NCBI GenBank assembly: GCA_963815785.1
Contig: CAWFHZ010000007.1
Span: 186,001-250,000, forward strand
DNA from: DATFVA01 sp963815785
GTDB lineage: Bacteria > Bacteroidota > Ignavibacteria > Ignavibacteriales > Ignavibacteriaceae
Length of the DNA: 64,000 nucleotides
Direction: 5' to 3'
Part shown: one piece after another, positions 55,939 to 64,000 of the stretch
How the letters are laid out: the number at the start of each line of letters is the position of its first letter
How positions within the stretch are numbered: position 1 is the stretch's first letter
The notes under the pieces: generated by a model
What the model saw: only the letters and a program-made list of their open reading frames with translations
Database searches by the model: none
Told to the model about the DNA's origin: nothing
Translations under genes and position numbers: made by a program

Positions 55939-57342
55939 ATGACCAAATCACTTGAAAAAATAATTGTTCTGCTTACTGACTTCATCACCATAAATCTGGC
56001 GTTTATTATTTTTTTTAAGTTAAGAGTAGAATCCGGCTGGTTCAGGCTTTTGGTTGCCCCTGAATTTTTTATCCCAATGTTTATCATTTATTTCTATTGG
56101 GGTATAATATTTTTGTTTATTGGTATGTACCGTACCTGGTTCGCTGCTTCCCGGTTTGATGAAATCTCAACACTGTTTAAGGCTTCATTCTTCGGGATCT
56201 TCATTTTATTCATTATTATTTTTATAGATGATTACATGCACGGGGTAGCCTCAGCAAATCGTATCCTTATTTTTATTTATTGGGGTTTATTCATCCTTCT
56301 TGTTGGCGGAGGCAGATTAATAATCAGAAGTGTTCAAAGAAATCTTTTAATAAAGGGAATAGGCAGAAAGAACGCCCTGATTATTGGTTACAATTCTAAA
56401 GCATTCGAGGTTGGTGTACAACTTAATGAACATAAAGCGCTTGGATTAGATGCTGTTGGATTTATCGCAGTCAATGAGGAAAATGTGGGTAAACAGGAAA
56501 ACGGAGTTATTGTTATTGATTCAATAAAGAATATTGAAAAGGCAATTGATGAAAAAAATATAAAAGAAGTAATCATAGCTCTGGAAAGGGAAAACAACGA
56601 TATTCTTGTAGAAATTATCGGAAAATGTGAACCGAAAAATGTAGGGTTAAAAATAGTTCCGGATCTCTATGAAATACTCAGTGGTCAGGCTAGGACCTCC
56701 CAGATTTATGGTATTCCACTGATCGATATAATGCCTCAGTTAATGCCTGAGTGGGAAAAAAGGTTAAAAAGGTTTATCGACGTTTTGGTTTCTTTTATAA
56801 TTCTAACAATTTCTTTGCCTGTAATAGTTGTATCTGCTATTGCTATTAAACTTGATAGTAAAGGATCTGTTTTTTTTACACAGAAACGATGCGGAATGAA
56901 TGCTGAGATTTTTAAAATGATTAAATTCCGGTCAATGTTCCAGGATGCAGAAAAGAAAACAGGACCAGTCTGGTCATCTAAAGATGATCCACGGATAACC
57001 AGGGTTGGAAAAATTATCAGAAAGCTCAGGATCGATGAGATTCCTCAATTCTTGAATGTTCTTAAAGGTGAAATGAGTATTGTTGGACCTCGACCGGAGA
57101 GACCCTTTTTTGTTGAAAAACTTTCTGAGGAAATACCTTATTATAAAAGAAGACTTAAAGTTCGTCCCGGTATTACCGGCTGGGCACAGGTAAAACATAA
57201 ATATGATGAAAACATAGAAGATGTTAAGGTAAAATTGAGATACGATCTGTTTTATATTGAAAATATGTCACTTCGAATGGATTTTAAAATCATATTCCGG
57301 ACAATTTTTGTTGTACTTTTTGGTAAGGGACATTATTATTAA
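55939..57342 (+). CDS. Polyprenyl glycosylphosphotransferase (WbaP/WcaJ family)
   Basis: A 467-residue priming enzyme that moves a sugar-1-phosphate to undecaprenyl phosphate to start a repeat unit. It has four N-terminal membrane helices, a CoA-binding-like Rossmann domain (GRKNALIIGYNSKAFEVG), and a fifth helix. The catalytic domain has all key motifs: KRCGMNAEIFKMIKFRSMF, DDPRITRVGKIIRK, RIDEIPQFLNVLKGEMSIVGPRPERP, and RPGITGWAQVK. It is the intact initiator of the locus, in contrast to the degenerate copy fused to a GT2 at 58129. Confidence 0.95.
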   Translation: MTKSLEKIIVLLTDFITINLAFIIFFKLRVESGWFRLLVAPEFFIPMFIIYFYWGIIFLFIGMYRTWFAASRFDEISTLFKASFFGIFILFIIIFIDDYMHGVASANRILIFIYWGLFILLVGGGRLIIRSVQRNLLIKGIGRKNALIIGYNSKAFEVGVQLNEHKALGLDAVGFIAVNEENVGKQENGVIVIDSIKNIEKAIDEKNIKEVIIALERENNDILVEIIGKCEPKNVGLKIVPDLYEILSGQARTSQIYGIPLIDIMPQLMPEWEKRLKRFIDVLVSFIILTISLPVIVVSAIAIKLDSKGSVFFTQKRCGMNAEIFKMIKFRSMFQDAEKKTGPVWSSKDDPRITRVGKIIRKLRIDEIPQFLNVLKGEMSIVGPRPERPFFVEKLSEEIPYYKRRLKVRPGITGWAQVKHKYDENIEDVKVKLRYDLFYIENMSLRMDFKIIFRTIFVVLFGKGHYY

Positions 57343-57397
57343 ATGTTAAATATTATTTTATTTCCATCCTTTAATTAAAATTGAATTAAATCATTTT

Positions 57398-58118
57398 ATG
57401 CCTGAAAAATCCCTAATAATTATACCAACATTTAACGAGCTTGAAAACATACAGGAAACTTATTCCTGATCTGCTCGAAAGAAATGAGAATCTGGATATC
57501 CTTATTGTAGATGATAATTCCCCGGATGGTACCGGAATTTTTATTGAAGAGATATCTAAAAAGAACCGGAGAATCAAATTAATTAAACGTGAAAAAAAAA
57601 TGGGTCTGGGGACTGCTTATATTGCAGGATTTAAATATGCTCTTCAGCATGAATACGATTATATTTTTGAAATGGATGCCGATTTTTCGCATGATCCAAT
57701 GGAAATAAAAAATTTTCTGAAAGCCGTAAATGATTACGACCTTGTTTTAGGCAGCAGATATGTTAGAGGAGTAAACGTAATTAATTGGCCGATGAGAAGA
57801 CTGCTTCTTAGTTACTTTGCGAATAAGTATACAAGGTTCATAACAGGTATGCCGATTCAGGATGCAACTGGTGGTTTCAAATGTTTCAGAAGAAAAGTCC
57901 TGGAATCCATCAACCTTGATAAGATAAGATCCAACGGATATGCTTTTCAAATAGAAATGACATTTAAAACCTGGAAGAAAGGTTTTAAAGTCGGAGAAAT
58001 TCCAATTGTTTTTGTCGATCGTGTTAAAGGGACATCAAAAATGTCTAAAAAGATTGTTAGAGAAGCTGTAGTTATGGTTTGGAAACTTAGAATAAGAAGC
58101 GCTCTTGGTATTCTTTAA
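57398..58118 (+). CDS. Dpm1-like polyprenyl-phosphate glycosyltransferase (frameshift near 57450)
   Basis: About 239 residues after correction. It is a GT2 of the dolichol-phosphate mannose synthase type, which loads one sugar on a polyprenyl phosphate. From ATG 57398: LIIIPTFNELENI, then in the next frame KLIPDLLERNENLDILIVDDNSPDGTG, the DxD-type FEMDADFSHDP, SRYVRGVNVINW and a basic KGTSKMSKKIV tail. One extra base, in A4 57444-57447 or GG 57454-57455, explains the break. There is no C-terminal membrane domain. Confidence 0.88.
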
Positions 58119-58128
58119 TGAGGCTGGT

Positions 58129-60120
58129 GTGGACCTTTCAATAATAATTGTAAATTATAATGTAAAAGAGTTTTTACAAAACCTCGTTCACTCAATTCAC
58201 AAAGCTGCACAGAAGATTAACGTTGAGATTATAATTGTAGATAATGCTTCATCTGACGGAAGTGTTGAGTTTATTACTGAAAAATTTCCGGATGTAAAAT
58301 TAATTGCAAATGAAAATAACCTGGGATTTGGGAAAGCAAATAACCAGGGGTTAAAAATTGCAAAGGGCAAATATTTTCTTCTTATCAATCCTGATTCCAT
58401 CGTTAGTGAAGATACATTTACAAAAATGATTTCCTTTATTGAGACTCATCCGTCAGTTGGCTTGGCGGGGTGTAAAATATTAAACCCTGATGGGACACTT
58501 CAACTAGCTTGCAGAAGAAGTTTTCCCGGTCCCTGGACTTCATTTTGTAAAGTAACCGGTTTAAGTACACTCTTTCCCAACTCAAAGTTATTCGCAAGAT
58601 ATAACCTAACCTATAAAGATGAAAATCAATCATATGAAGTTGATGCAATATCCGGTTCCTTTATGATGATGAAGAGAGAAGTTTATGAAAAAGTTGGAGG
58701 ATTTGATGAAGATTTTTTTATGTATGGAGAAGATCTGGATTTGTGCTACAGGGTTCAGCAAAGTGGATTTAAGGTTTTCTATGTTCATGAGACACAAATA
58801 ATTCATTATAAAGGTGAAAGTACAAAGCGCAGCAGCCTTGATGAAACGAAATTCTTTTACGAGGCAATGCATTTGTTTGTAAAAAAACATTTGTCAAGTT
58901 CGCTTCTTGTCCAATTCATATTGCGTACTGCAATTGGTGTTAGAAAAATTTTGGCATTTTTAGGTAAAAGAAAACTTATCTTCTTTTCAATAGTTCTTGA
59001 TTTTATTTTTTACAATCTCTCTCTTATTATCTCTGAGGCTATCTATCAATCCTTTGGAACGTGGAAAGGATTTCCCCAATTCAGTTTCCCGATAGTTTTT
59101 ACAGTCCCCGCACTTTCATATATCATTGTTGCTTCATTATTTGATGTCTATAAAAGAGATAGTTTATCTATTTTAAAAAGCCTCGCTGCAATTTTTGTCA
59201 GCTTTTTTATTTTATCCTCTTTAACATTTTTCTTTAAGGATTTTGCATACAGCAGGGCGATAGTAATTTTAACCTATCTTCTTCTTTTTATTTTACTTGT
59301 TCTATGGAGAATCGTATTTAAATTAGGATTTAAGGTTGGTATTAATAAAGATTTATACCTCAGCCGGAGAACAATTATTGTAGGAATCAATGAAACCGCT
59401 CTTAAAATTGCTGATACTTTAAAAGCCAAGCAAATTGATTACCACACAATTGTTGGATTAATAAGTCTCACTTCAAAAGAAATTGGTAAAAAATTCGGAG
59501 AGTGGGAAGTAGTTGGAAGCATAGAAAACATTATTAAAGTGATCAGAGAAAAAAATATCGATGAAGTTATTTTTTCGCCGCAGGAGCTTTCTTATACGCA
59601 GATGATGTCAGTTGTTTCTTCCTGCCAGAATGAAAATACAGAGTTTAAAATCATCGGAAATAATCTTGATTTTCTGATAGGAAAAGCTTCAGTCTCGGTA
59701 CTTGATGAAATCCCTTTGATTGAAATAAAATACAATATAACCAATCCGATGATGAGGTTTTTTAAAGTTTTGTTTGATTATACACTTGCGCTGTTTGTTT
59801 TGTTTTTAGTCTATCCTTTCATATATTTGATCGCGAAAGTTAGCACAAGCAATTCGGATTTAAGACGCTTTATTTTAAAAGTTCCGGATATATTTTCCGG
59901 TAAGGTTAGTTTTGTTGGTCCTAAAGATGCAGCAGGAAGTAAAGATCTTTATCTCGGGAAAAGAGGGCTTACAGGTTTGTGGTATATTGAAAATGTTGAA
60001 GGTAAGGATGAAGAGAAACTTGATATACTATATGCAAAAAATCAGAACATCTGGTTTGATTTGGAGATACTGGCAAAATCACTTAATAAAATGTTGACAA
60101 GACGTTCAGGACATGGCTAA
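58129..60120 (+). CDS. GT2 fused to a degenerate polyprenyl glycosylphosphotransferase-like module
   Basis: A 663-residue two-part protein starting at GTG 58129, with GAGG five bases upstream; the frame is open further back, but MDLSIIIVNYNV is the family start. Residues 1 to about 260 are a complete WbbL-like GT2 (NNLGFGKANNQGLKIAKG, LLINPDSIVSE, FFMYGEDLDLCYRV). Then come several membrane helices (about 290-410) and a Rossmann domain like the CoA-binding part of WbaP (RRTIIVGINETALKIADTL). A C-terminal remnant of the sugar-transferase domain has IFSGKVSFVGPKDA and LTGLWYIENVEG but lacks the KFRSM, DPRIT and DEIPQ catalytic blocks. The phosphotransferase half is probably non-catalytic. Confidence 0.85.
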   Translation: MDLSIIIVNYNVKEFLQNLVHSIHKAAQKINVEIIIVDNASSDGSVEFITEKFPDVKLIANENNLGFGKANNQGLKIAKGKYFLLINPDSIVSEDTFTKMISFIETHPSVGLAGCKILNPDGTLQLACRRSFPGPWTSFCKVTGLSTLFPNSKLFARYNLTYKDENQSYEVDAISGSFMMMKREVYEKVGGFDEDFFMYGEDLDLCYRVQQSGFKVFYVHETQIIHYKGESTKRSSLDETKFFYEAMHLFVKKHLSSSLLVQFILRTAIGVRKILAFLGKRKLIFFSIVLDFIFYNLSLIISEAIYQSFGTWKGFPQFSFPIVFTVPALSYIIVASLFDVYKRDSLSILKSLAAIFVSFFILSSLTFFFKDFAYSRAIVILTYLLLFILLVLWRIVFKLGFKVGINKDLYLSRRTIIVGINETALKIADTLKAKQIDYHTIVGLISLTSKEIGKKFGEWEVVGSIENIIKVIREKNIDEVIFSPQELSYTQMMSVVSSCQNENTEFKIIGNNLDFLIGKASVSVLDEIPLIEIKYNITNPMMRFFKVLFDYTLALFVLFLVYPFIYLIAKVSTSNSDLRRFILKVPDIFSGKVSFVGPKDAAGSKDLYLGKRGLTGLWYIENVEGKDEEKLDILYAKNQNIWFDLEILAKSLNKMLTRRSGHG

Positions 60121-61063
60121 GACAATTTTAGAATTTGAAAAACCGATACACGAGCTTGAGTCACGCCTTGAGGAGATGAAGAAATATTCAGATAAGATGG
60201 ATATTGAAAAGGAGATTATTAAACTTGAAGAAAAGGTTAGACAATTGAAGGAAGGTATTTATAAAGATCTAACCAGGTGGCAGAGAGTTCAGCTTGCAAG
60301 ACATCCTGACCGTCCTTTTACACTGGATTATATTTATAATATGACAAATAATTTTGTCGAATTACATGGCGATCGCGGTTATAAGGATGACAAAGCTATT
60401 ATTGGCGGACTGGCTGAACTAGACGAATTTAAAGTAATGATAATTGGTCATCAAAAAGGGCGAGACACAAAATCCAATCTATACAGAAATTTCGGAATGC
60501 CAAATCCTGAAGGTTACCGCAAAGCACTCCGTTTAATGAAGCTTGCCGAAAAGTTTAATAAACCTGTTATTACAATGCTTGATACTCCTGGTGCCTATCC
60601 CGGTATTGAAGCCGAAGAAAGAGGGCAGGCGGAAGCTATTGCAAGAAATCTTTTTGAAATGAGCAGATTGACTGTTCCTATCATTGTCGTTATAATTGGT
60701 GAAGGTGCCAGCGGCGGAGCACTGGGACTGGGAGTTGGAGATAGAATTCTTATGCTTGAAAATTGCTGGTACTCAGTTATTTCCCCTGAATCCTGCTCAA
60801 GCATTTTATGGCGAAGCTGGGATTATAAAGAACAGGCTGCTGAAGCATTAAAATTAACTGCGCCGGATTTACTTGAACAAAAAATAATAGATAAAATTAT
60901 TCCCGAACCAATGGGTGGGGCACATACCGATCACCAGGCGATGGCAAACACATTAAAGGAAGTTTTAAAAGAAGAACTGACGGCACTCATTAAACTAAAA
61001 CCGGATAAATTAATTCAGGGAAGACTTGAAAAATTTGGTAAGATGGGAGCTTACATAGAATAA
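60113..61063 (+). CDS. accA: Acetyl-CoA carboxylase carboxyltransferase subunit alpha
   Basis: A 316-residue subunit of the first committed enzyme of fatty acid synthesis. It has an N-terminal coiled coil (FEKPIHELESRLEEMKKY), RHPDRPFTLDYI, HGDRGYKDDKAIIGGLA, and the oxyanion-forming GEGASGGALGLGVGD. Full length. Its ATG lies eight bases inside the end of the GT2 fusion gene, so it may be read from the polysaccharide transcript, although a housekeeping promoter is also likely. Confidence 0.97.
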   Translation: MAKTILEFEKPIHELESRLEEMKKYSDKMDIEKEIIKLEEKVRQLKEGIYKDLTRWQRVQLARHPDRPFTLDYIYNMTNNFVELHGDRGYKDDKAIIGGLAELDEFKVMIIGHQKGRDTKSNLYRNFGMPNPEGYRKALRLMKLAEKFNKPVITMLDTPGAYPGIEAEERGQAEAIARNLFEMSRLTVPIIVVIIGEGASGGALGLGVGDRILMLENCWYSVISPESCSSILWRSWDYKEQAAEALKLTAPDLLEQKIIDKIIPEPMGGAHTDHQAMANTLKEVLKEELTALIKLKPDKLIQGRLEKFGKMGAYIE

Positions 61064-61186
61064 ACTCTATTCGGCTACTAGATTTTCCAGGTAATGGACA
61101 CTTCTTTTATTTAGTATAAAAATGTCCTATCCATTCCTCATTCACTTTTCTTTTTTATATTTTACCTAACAAATTTTTAATACTAA

Positions 61187-61597
61187 ATGCTTATCCATAA
61201 AACTAATATCCGTGTTCGTTATGCTGATACCGATCAGATGAAGTATGTGTACAACGGAAAATATTTTGAGTACTTTGAAGTTGGTCGTACTGAAATGATG
61301 CGGGAAAACGGATTACCTTACAGCATGATTGAAGAGAGTGGTTACCAGATGCCTGTCCGGGAGGCATTATTAAAATTTAAAAACCCGGCTTTTTACGATG
61401 AACTTCTTGAGATTGAAACAAGAGTAGAAAAACTTCCCGAACTAAAAGTTCATATTGATCATACAATAAGAAGTCTGGACAGAGACGTTACAATTGTTGA
61501 AGGATATATTGTTCTTGTTTTTATAAATATGCAAACAAGGAAACCTATTCGTCCGCCGGAATTTTTTATAAATGCAATCAAACCATTTTTTGAATAA
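61187..61597 (+). CDS. YbgC-type acyl-CoA thioesterase
   Basis: A 136-residue hotdog-fold thioesterase of the 4-hydroxybenzoyl-CoA/YbgC type. The catalytic region is RVRYADTDQMKYVYNGKYFEYFEVGRTE, where the Asp of the YADTD motif is the usual active-site residue, and the strand FKNPAFYDELLEIET follows. The substrate is probably an acyl-CoA or acyl-ACP. It stands two bases before nadC, which suggests co-transcription. Confidence 0.92.
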   Translation: MLIHKTNIRVRYADTDQMKYVYNGKYFEYFEVGRTEMMRENGLPYSMIEESGYQMPVREALLKFKNPAFYDELLEIETRVEKLPELKVHIDHTIRSLDRDVTIVEGYIVLVFINMQTRKPIRPPEFFINAIKPFFE

Positions 61598-61599
61598 TT

Positions 61600-62445
61600 A
61601 TGATTTCAGATTCAATTAAAGCAACAATCAAAAGAGCTCTTGATGAAGACATTCAGTCAGGAGATATAACGACAAATGCGATAGTTTCGGATCAGCAAAA
61701 AGCTTCTGCGGAATTTTTAGTTAAGCAGGATGGAGTGCTTGCGGGATTTGAAATTGTCGAATCCTGTTTCAAAGAATTTGATGATTCCCTGATATTCACA
61801 AAATATTATTCAGACGGCGATAAAGTAATCGCAGGAACAATAGCTGCTGTGATCGAAGGAAGCGCAAAATCAATTTTAACTGTTGAAAGAACTGCTTTAA
61901 ATTTCTTCCAGAGAATGAGCGGCATTGCAACATTTGCACATCAGTTTAATGAGCAGATAAAACATACAAAAGCAAAATTAATTGATACACGAAAAACAGT
62001 TCCCGGATTAAGAGAGATAGATAAACTTGCTGTAAAACTGGGTGGGGGAGAAAATCATCGGATTGGTTTATACGATATGTTCCTGATTAAAGATAACCAC
62101 ATCGAAGTTGCCGGTTCAATTACAAAAGCAGTTGACGCCTGTAAAAAATGGAGAGACAAAAAAAATCCTTCATTAAAAATTGAAGTTGAAACAAAAAATC
62201 TTGGTGAAGTTAAAGAAGCAATCAATTGTAATGTTGATGTAATTATGCTGGATAATTTCGAAATTGAATCAATGAAAGATGCAGTAAATCTGATAAATGG
62301 AAAATGTAAAGTTGAAGCTTCAGGAATGGTAAATCTAAATACAGTTAAAACTATTGCAGAAACAGGAGTTGATTATATTTCTGTCGGCGCGTTGACACAC
62401 AGCGTTAAAGCTCTTGATATCTCACTTGATATAAAGATGAGATAA
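61600..62445 (+). CDS. nadC: Nicotinate-nucleotide pyrophosphorylase (carboxylating)
   Basis: A 281-residue quinolinate phosphoribosyltransferase of NAD synthesis. Motifs: DEDIQSGDITTNAIV near the start, ERTALNFFQRMSGIAT, DTRKTVPGLREIDKLAVKLGGG with phosphoribosyl-contact residues, HRIGLYDMFLIKDNHI, and VDVIMLDNF. Normal length. No nadA or nadB is in the window. The flippase gene starts eight bases after it. Confidence 0.97.
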   Translation: MISDSIKATIKRALDEDIQSGDITTNAIVSDQQKASAEFLVKQDGVLAGFEIVESCFKEFDDSLIFTKYYSDGDKVIAGTIAAVIEGSAKSILTVERTALNFFQRMSGIATFAHQFNEQIKHTKAKLIDTRKTVPGLREIDKLAVKLGGGENHRIGLYDMFLIKDNHIEVAGSITKAVDACKKWRDKKNPSLKIEVETKNLGEVKEAINCNVDVIMLDNFEIESMKDAVNLINGKCKVEASGMVNLNTVKTIAETGVDYISVGALTHSVKALDISLDIKMR

Positions 62446-62452
62446 ACGACAA

Positions 62453-63928
62453 ATGATTTTTGAAAAATTAAAACAGCTCACAAAAGACACCGCAATCTAT
62501 GGAATCAGTACGATGGTGGGACGATTCCTTTCTTTCCTGCTTGTTCCTTTCTATACAAATATTTTTCATCCTGCACAGTACGGTATAATCGCCAACATCT
62601 ATATCTTCATCGGAATTTTTAATATTGTTTATGTATATGGTATGGATGCAGCTTATTTAAAATTTGCCGCACTGCCTACTATTGGAGATAAAAAAGATAA
62701 TTTCTCAACCCCTTATCTCTCAGTTTTTCTGTCAGGCATTATTCTTTCATTTATAATGATTCTTATAAGAGAGCCTGTTTTTAATCTGCTTGAAGTTCCA
62801 ATTAATTATTATCACCTGATGTATTATTCTGCAGGAATTTTATTCCTGGATTCAATTGCTGTAATTCCTTTCATTCAATTAAGACTTCAAAGAAAAGCTA
62901 AAAAGTTCGCCTCTTTTAAACTTGTTAATATTACAGTAAACATTATTCTTAATCTTGTACTCATTTTAAAATATAAACTGGGAATTGAAGCAGTTTTAAT
63001 AAGCAACTTATTTGCATCTCTTTCATCCCTGCTTTTATTGCTCCCTGATATATTTAAAAACCTGCATTTAAAGTTTAATCTAAAACTATTCAAAAAATTA
63101 ATGAAATTCGGTTTACCATATCTGCCTGCAGGTCTTTCATCAATGCTGATCCAGGGAATTGACAGACCAATTCTTGGTAAGCTTACAAATCTCGATACTG
63201 TTGGAATTTATAATGCCTGTTACAAGCTTGGAATATTTATGATGTTATTTGTAAATATGTTTCAGTATGCGTGGCAGCCGTTCTTTCTTCAGAATGCGGA
63301 AGAAAAAAATGCAAAAGAGATCTTCTCAAAAGTGCTTACCTACTTTACGTTTGCAGCGAGTTTAATCCTTGTTATTCTTTCTCTATTTATAAACAACATT
63401 GTGGCTATTCCGGTTTTACATGGCAGAACATTAATTGATTCATCTTATTGGGGCGGAATTTCGATAGTGCCGATAATTCTATTCGGGTATCTGTTTAATG
63501 GATTATATGTGATTTTTACAGCCGGAATCTATATTGAAGAAAAAAGTATGTACATACCTTTAATTACCGGGATAGGTGCCGCTGTTAATATCGGGGTTAA
63601 TTTTTTACTGATTCCAATCTGGGGAATAATGGGTGCTGCACTCGCAACCCTGGGTGCATACTTTGCAATGGCAGCCGGATTGTACATTGTAACACAAAAA
63701 TTTTACAGAATAGAATATGAAATTGCAAAGCTTTCAAAAATATTTTTTGCTATTCTGGTTGTGGGCGGAGTCTACTATTATCTTTTTTATACAAATCAGC
63801 TTATAATGATATATAAATTAATGCTGATTGTTTTCTTCTCTCTCTTCCTCTATTTATTTGTTTTTGATAAAAAAGAAATTGATTTTCTTAGAACAAAATT
63901 AGCTGCATTAAGACAAAACAGGAGTTAG
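62453..63928 (+). CDS. Polysaccharide biosynthesis flippase (MOP superfamily)
   Basis: A 491-residue membrane protein with about 14 helices, of the Wzx/MurJ-like polysaccharide exporter group. It starts LTKDTAIYGISTMVGRFLSFLLVPFYTNIFHPAQYGIIANI, a usual opening for this family, and has LPYLPAGLSSMLIQGIDRPILGKLTNLDTVGIYNACYKLG in the middle. It is a second flippase, distinct from the one at 48074 and outside the A+T-rich core. It is placed among housekeeping genes in a run nadC-flippase-dut with only eight and zero bases between. Confidence 0.9.
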   Translation: MIFEKLKQLTKDTAIYGISTMVGRFLSFLLVPFYTNIFHPAQYGIIANIYIFIGIFNIVYVYGMDAAYLKFAALPTIGDKKDNFSTPYLSVFLSGIILSFIMILIREPVFNLLEVPINYYHLMYYSAGILFLDSIAVIPFIQLRLQRKAKKFASFKLVNITVNIILNLVLILKYKLGIEAVLISNLFASLSSLLLLLPDIFKNLHLKFNLKLFKKLMKFGLPYLPAGLSSMLIQGIDRPILGKLTNLDTVGIYNACYKLGIFMMLFVNMFQYAWQPFFLQNAEEKNAKEIFSKVLTYFTFAASLILVILSLFINNIVAIPVLHGRTLIDSSYWGGISIVPIILFGYLFNGLYVIFTAGIYIEEKSMYIPLITGIGAAVNIGVNFLLIPIWGIMGAALATLGAYFAMAAGLYIVTQKFYRIEYEIAKLSKIFFAILVVGGVYYYLFYTNQLIMIYKLMLIVFFSLFLYLFVFDKKEIDFLRTKLAALRQNRS

Positions 63929-64000
63929 ATGGAATCGAATAAAATAACTGTGAAAATTAAACGGTTAAATCCCGGTTTTGATGACATTGCTCTTCCGGAT
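63929..64000 (+). CDS. dut: dUTP diphosphatase (partial, cut by window edge)
   Basis: The first 24 codons of a frame starting at ATG 63929, directly after the flippase stop and with GGAG six bases upstream. The start VKIKRLNPGFDDIALPD matches the N-terminus of Dut. Only the first strand is visible, so the call rests on this short match. Confidence 0.75.
   Translation, partial: MESNKITVKIKRLNPGFDDIALPD

Noticed and set aside
58105..58128. Earlier start for the GT2 fusion protein
   Set aside because: The frame is open back to 58105 within the previous gene, but GTG 58129 has GAGG at the right distance and gives the family N-terminus.

Overview
The window looks like a chromosome segment from a free-living Bacteroidota/Chlorobi-group bacterium, most likely of the class Ignavibacteria. 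The clearest pointer is the C-terminal tail of the protein at 42274-44424 (NYPNPFNPITKIKY...GIYFYEIKAG...KKMMLLK), the Por/type IX secretion sorting domain in the form common in that group. The A+T-rich genome, the BatA/VWA, DUF4159 and DUF4175 envelope proteins and the general gene content agree. No rRNA, tRNA, CRISPR array, insertion sequence or prophage was recognised.

Layout. 1-5330: a cut-off response regulator, aconitase, a HicBA toxin-antitoxin pair and a BatA/VWA membrane protein. 5388-13547: HflX, a histidine ammonia-lyase-family enzyme whose MIO triad reads Ala-Cys-Gly, MscS, RmuC, a GNAT acetyltransferase, a methyltransferase, an EVE protein and a Prx6-type peroxiredoxin. 13749-18653: DUF4159 and DUF4175 proteins, then a cation diffusion facilitator. 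18792-23839: a four-gene signalling module (PAS histidine kinase, sigma-54 response regulator, STAS protein, double-receiver PP2C phosphatase). 23840-39708: mostly housekeeping genes, namely prfA, ispH, a sugar nucleotidyltransferase, metK-ahcY and metF of the methyl cycle, an AlaX-type editing protein, SpoVG, a penicillin-acylase-type hydrolase, a Gfo/Idh oxidoreductase, a class II aldolase, ddl, a DivIC-like protein and rarA. 39765-41852 (minus): dprA, a lone EutN/CcmL microcompartment vertex protein, a small membrane protein and a small unknown protein, with a structured two-hairpin spacer. 41853-42273: the only gene-free stretch over 300 bases, holding a nested inverted repeat between short direct repeats. 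42274-45388: a secreted 14-repeat protein and a lipoprotein. 45638-60120: a surface polysaccharide locus (Wzz-like protein, flippase, polymerase/ligase, seven stand-alone glycosyltransferases, a polyprenyl glycosylphosphotransferase, and a large fusion of a glycosyltransferase with a degenerate phosphotransferase). 60113-64000: accA, a thioesterase, nadC, a second flippase and the start of dut.

The polysaccharide genes form one long plus-strand series with several ATGA or few-base junctions. They have the parts for initiation, assembly, flipping, polymerisation and length control, but no sugar-nucleotide synthesis genes. The core from about 46.8 to 55.9 kb is visibly more A+T-rich than its flanks.

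Eight genes are open only if one base (two in the DUF4175 gene) is added or removed, often in a homopolymer: aconitase, BatA/VWA, DUF4175, CDF transporter, Gfo/Idh (start region only, less sure), lipoprotein, one GT2 and the Dpm1-like GT2. In each, the corrected length is an exact multiple of three and the joined protein reads as a normal family member. Uncorrected sequencing indels are therefore more likely than pseudogenes. These genes are annotated as full spans with the break noted.
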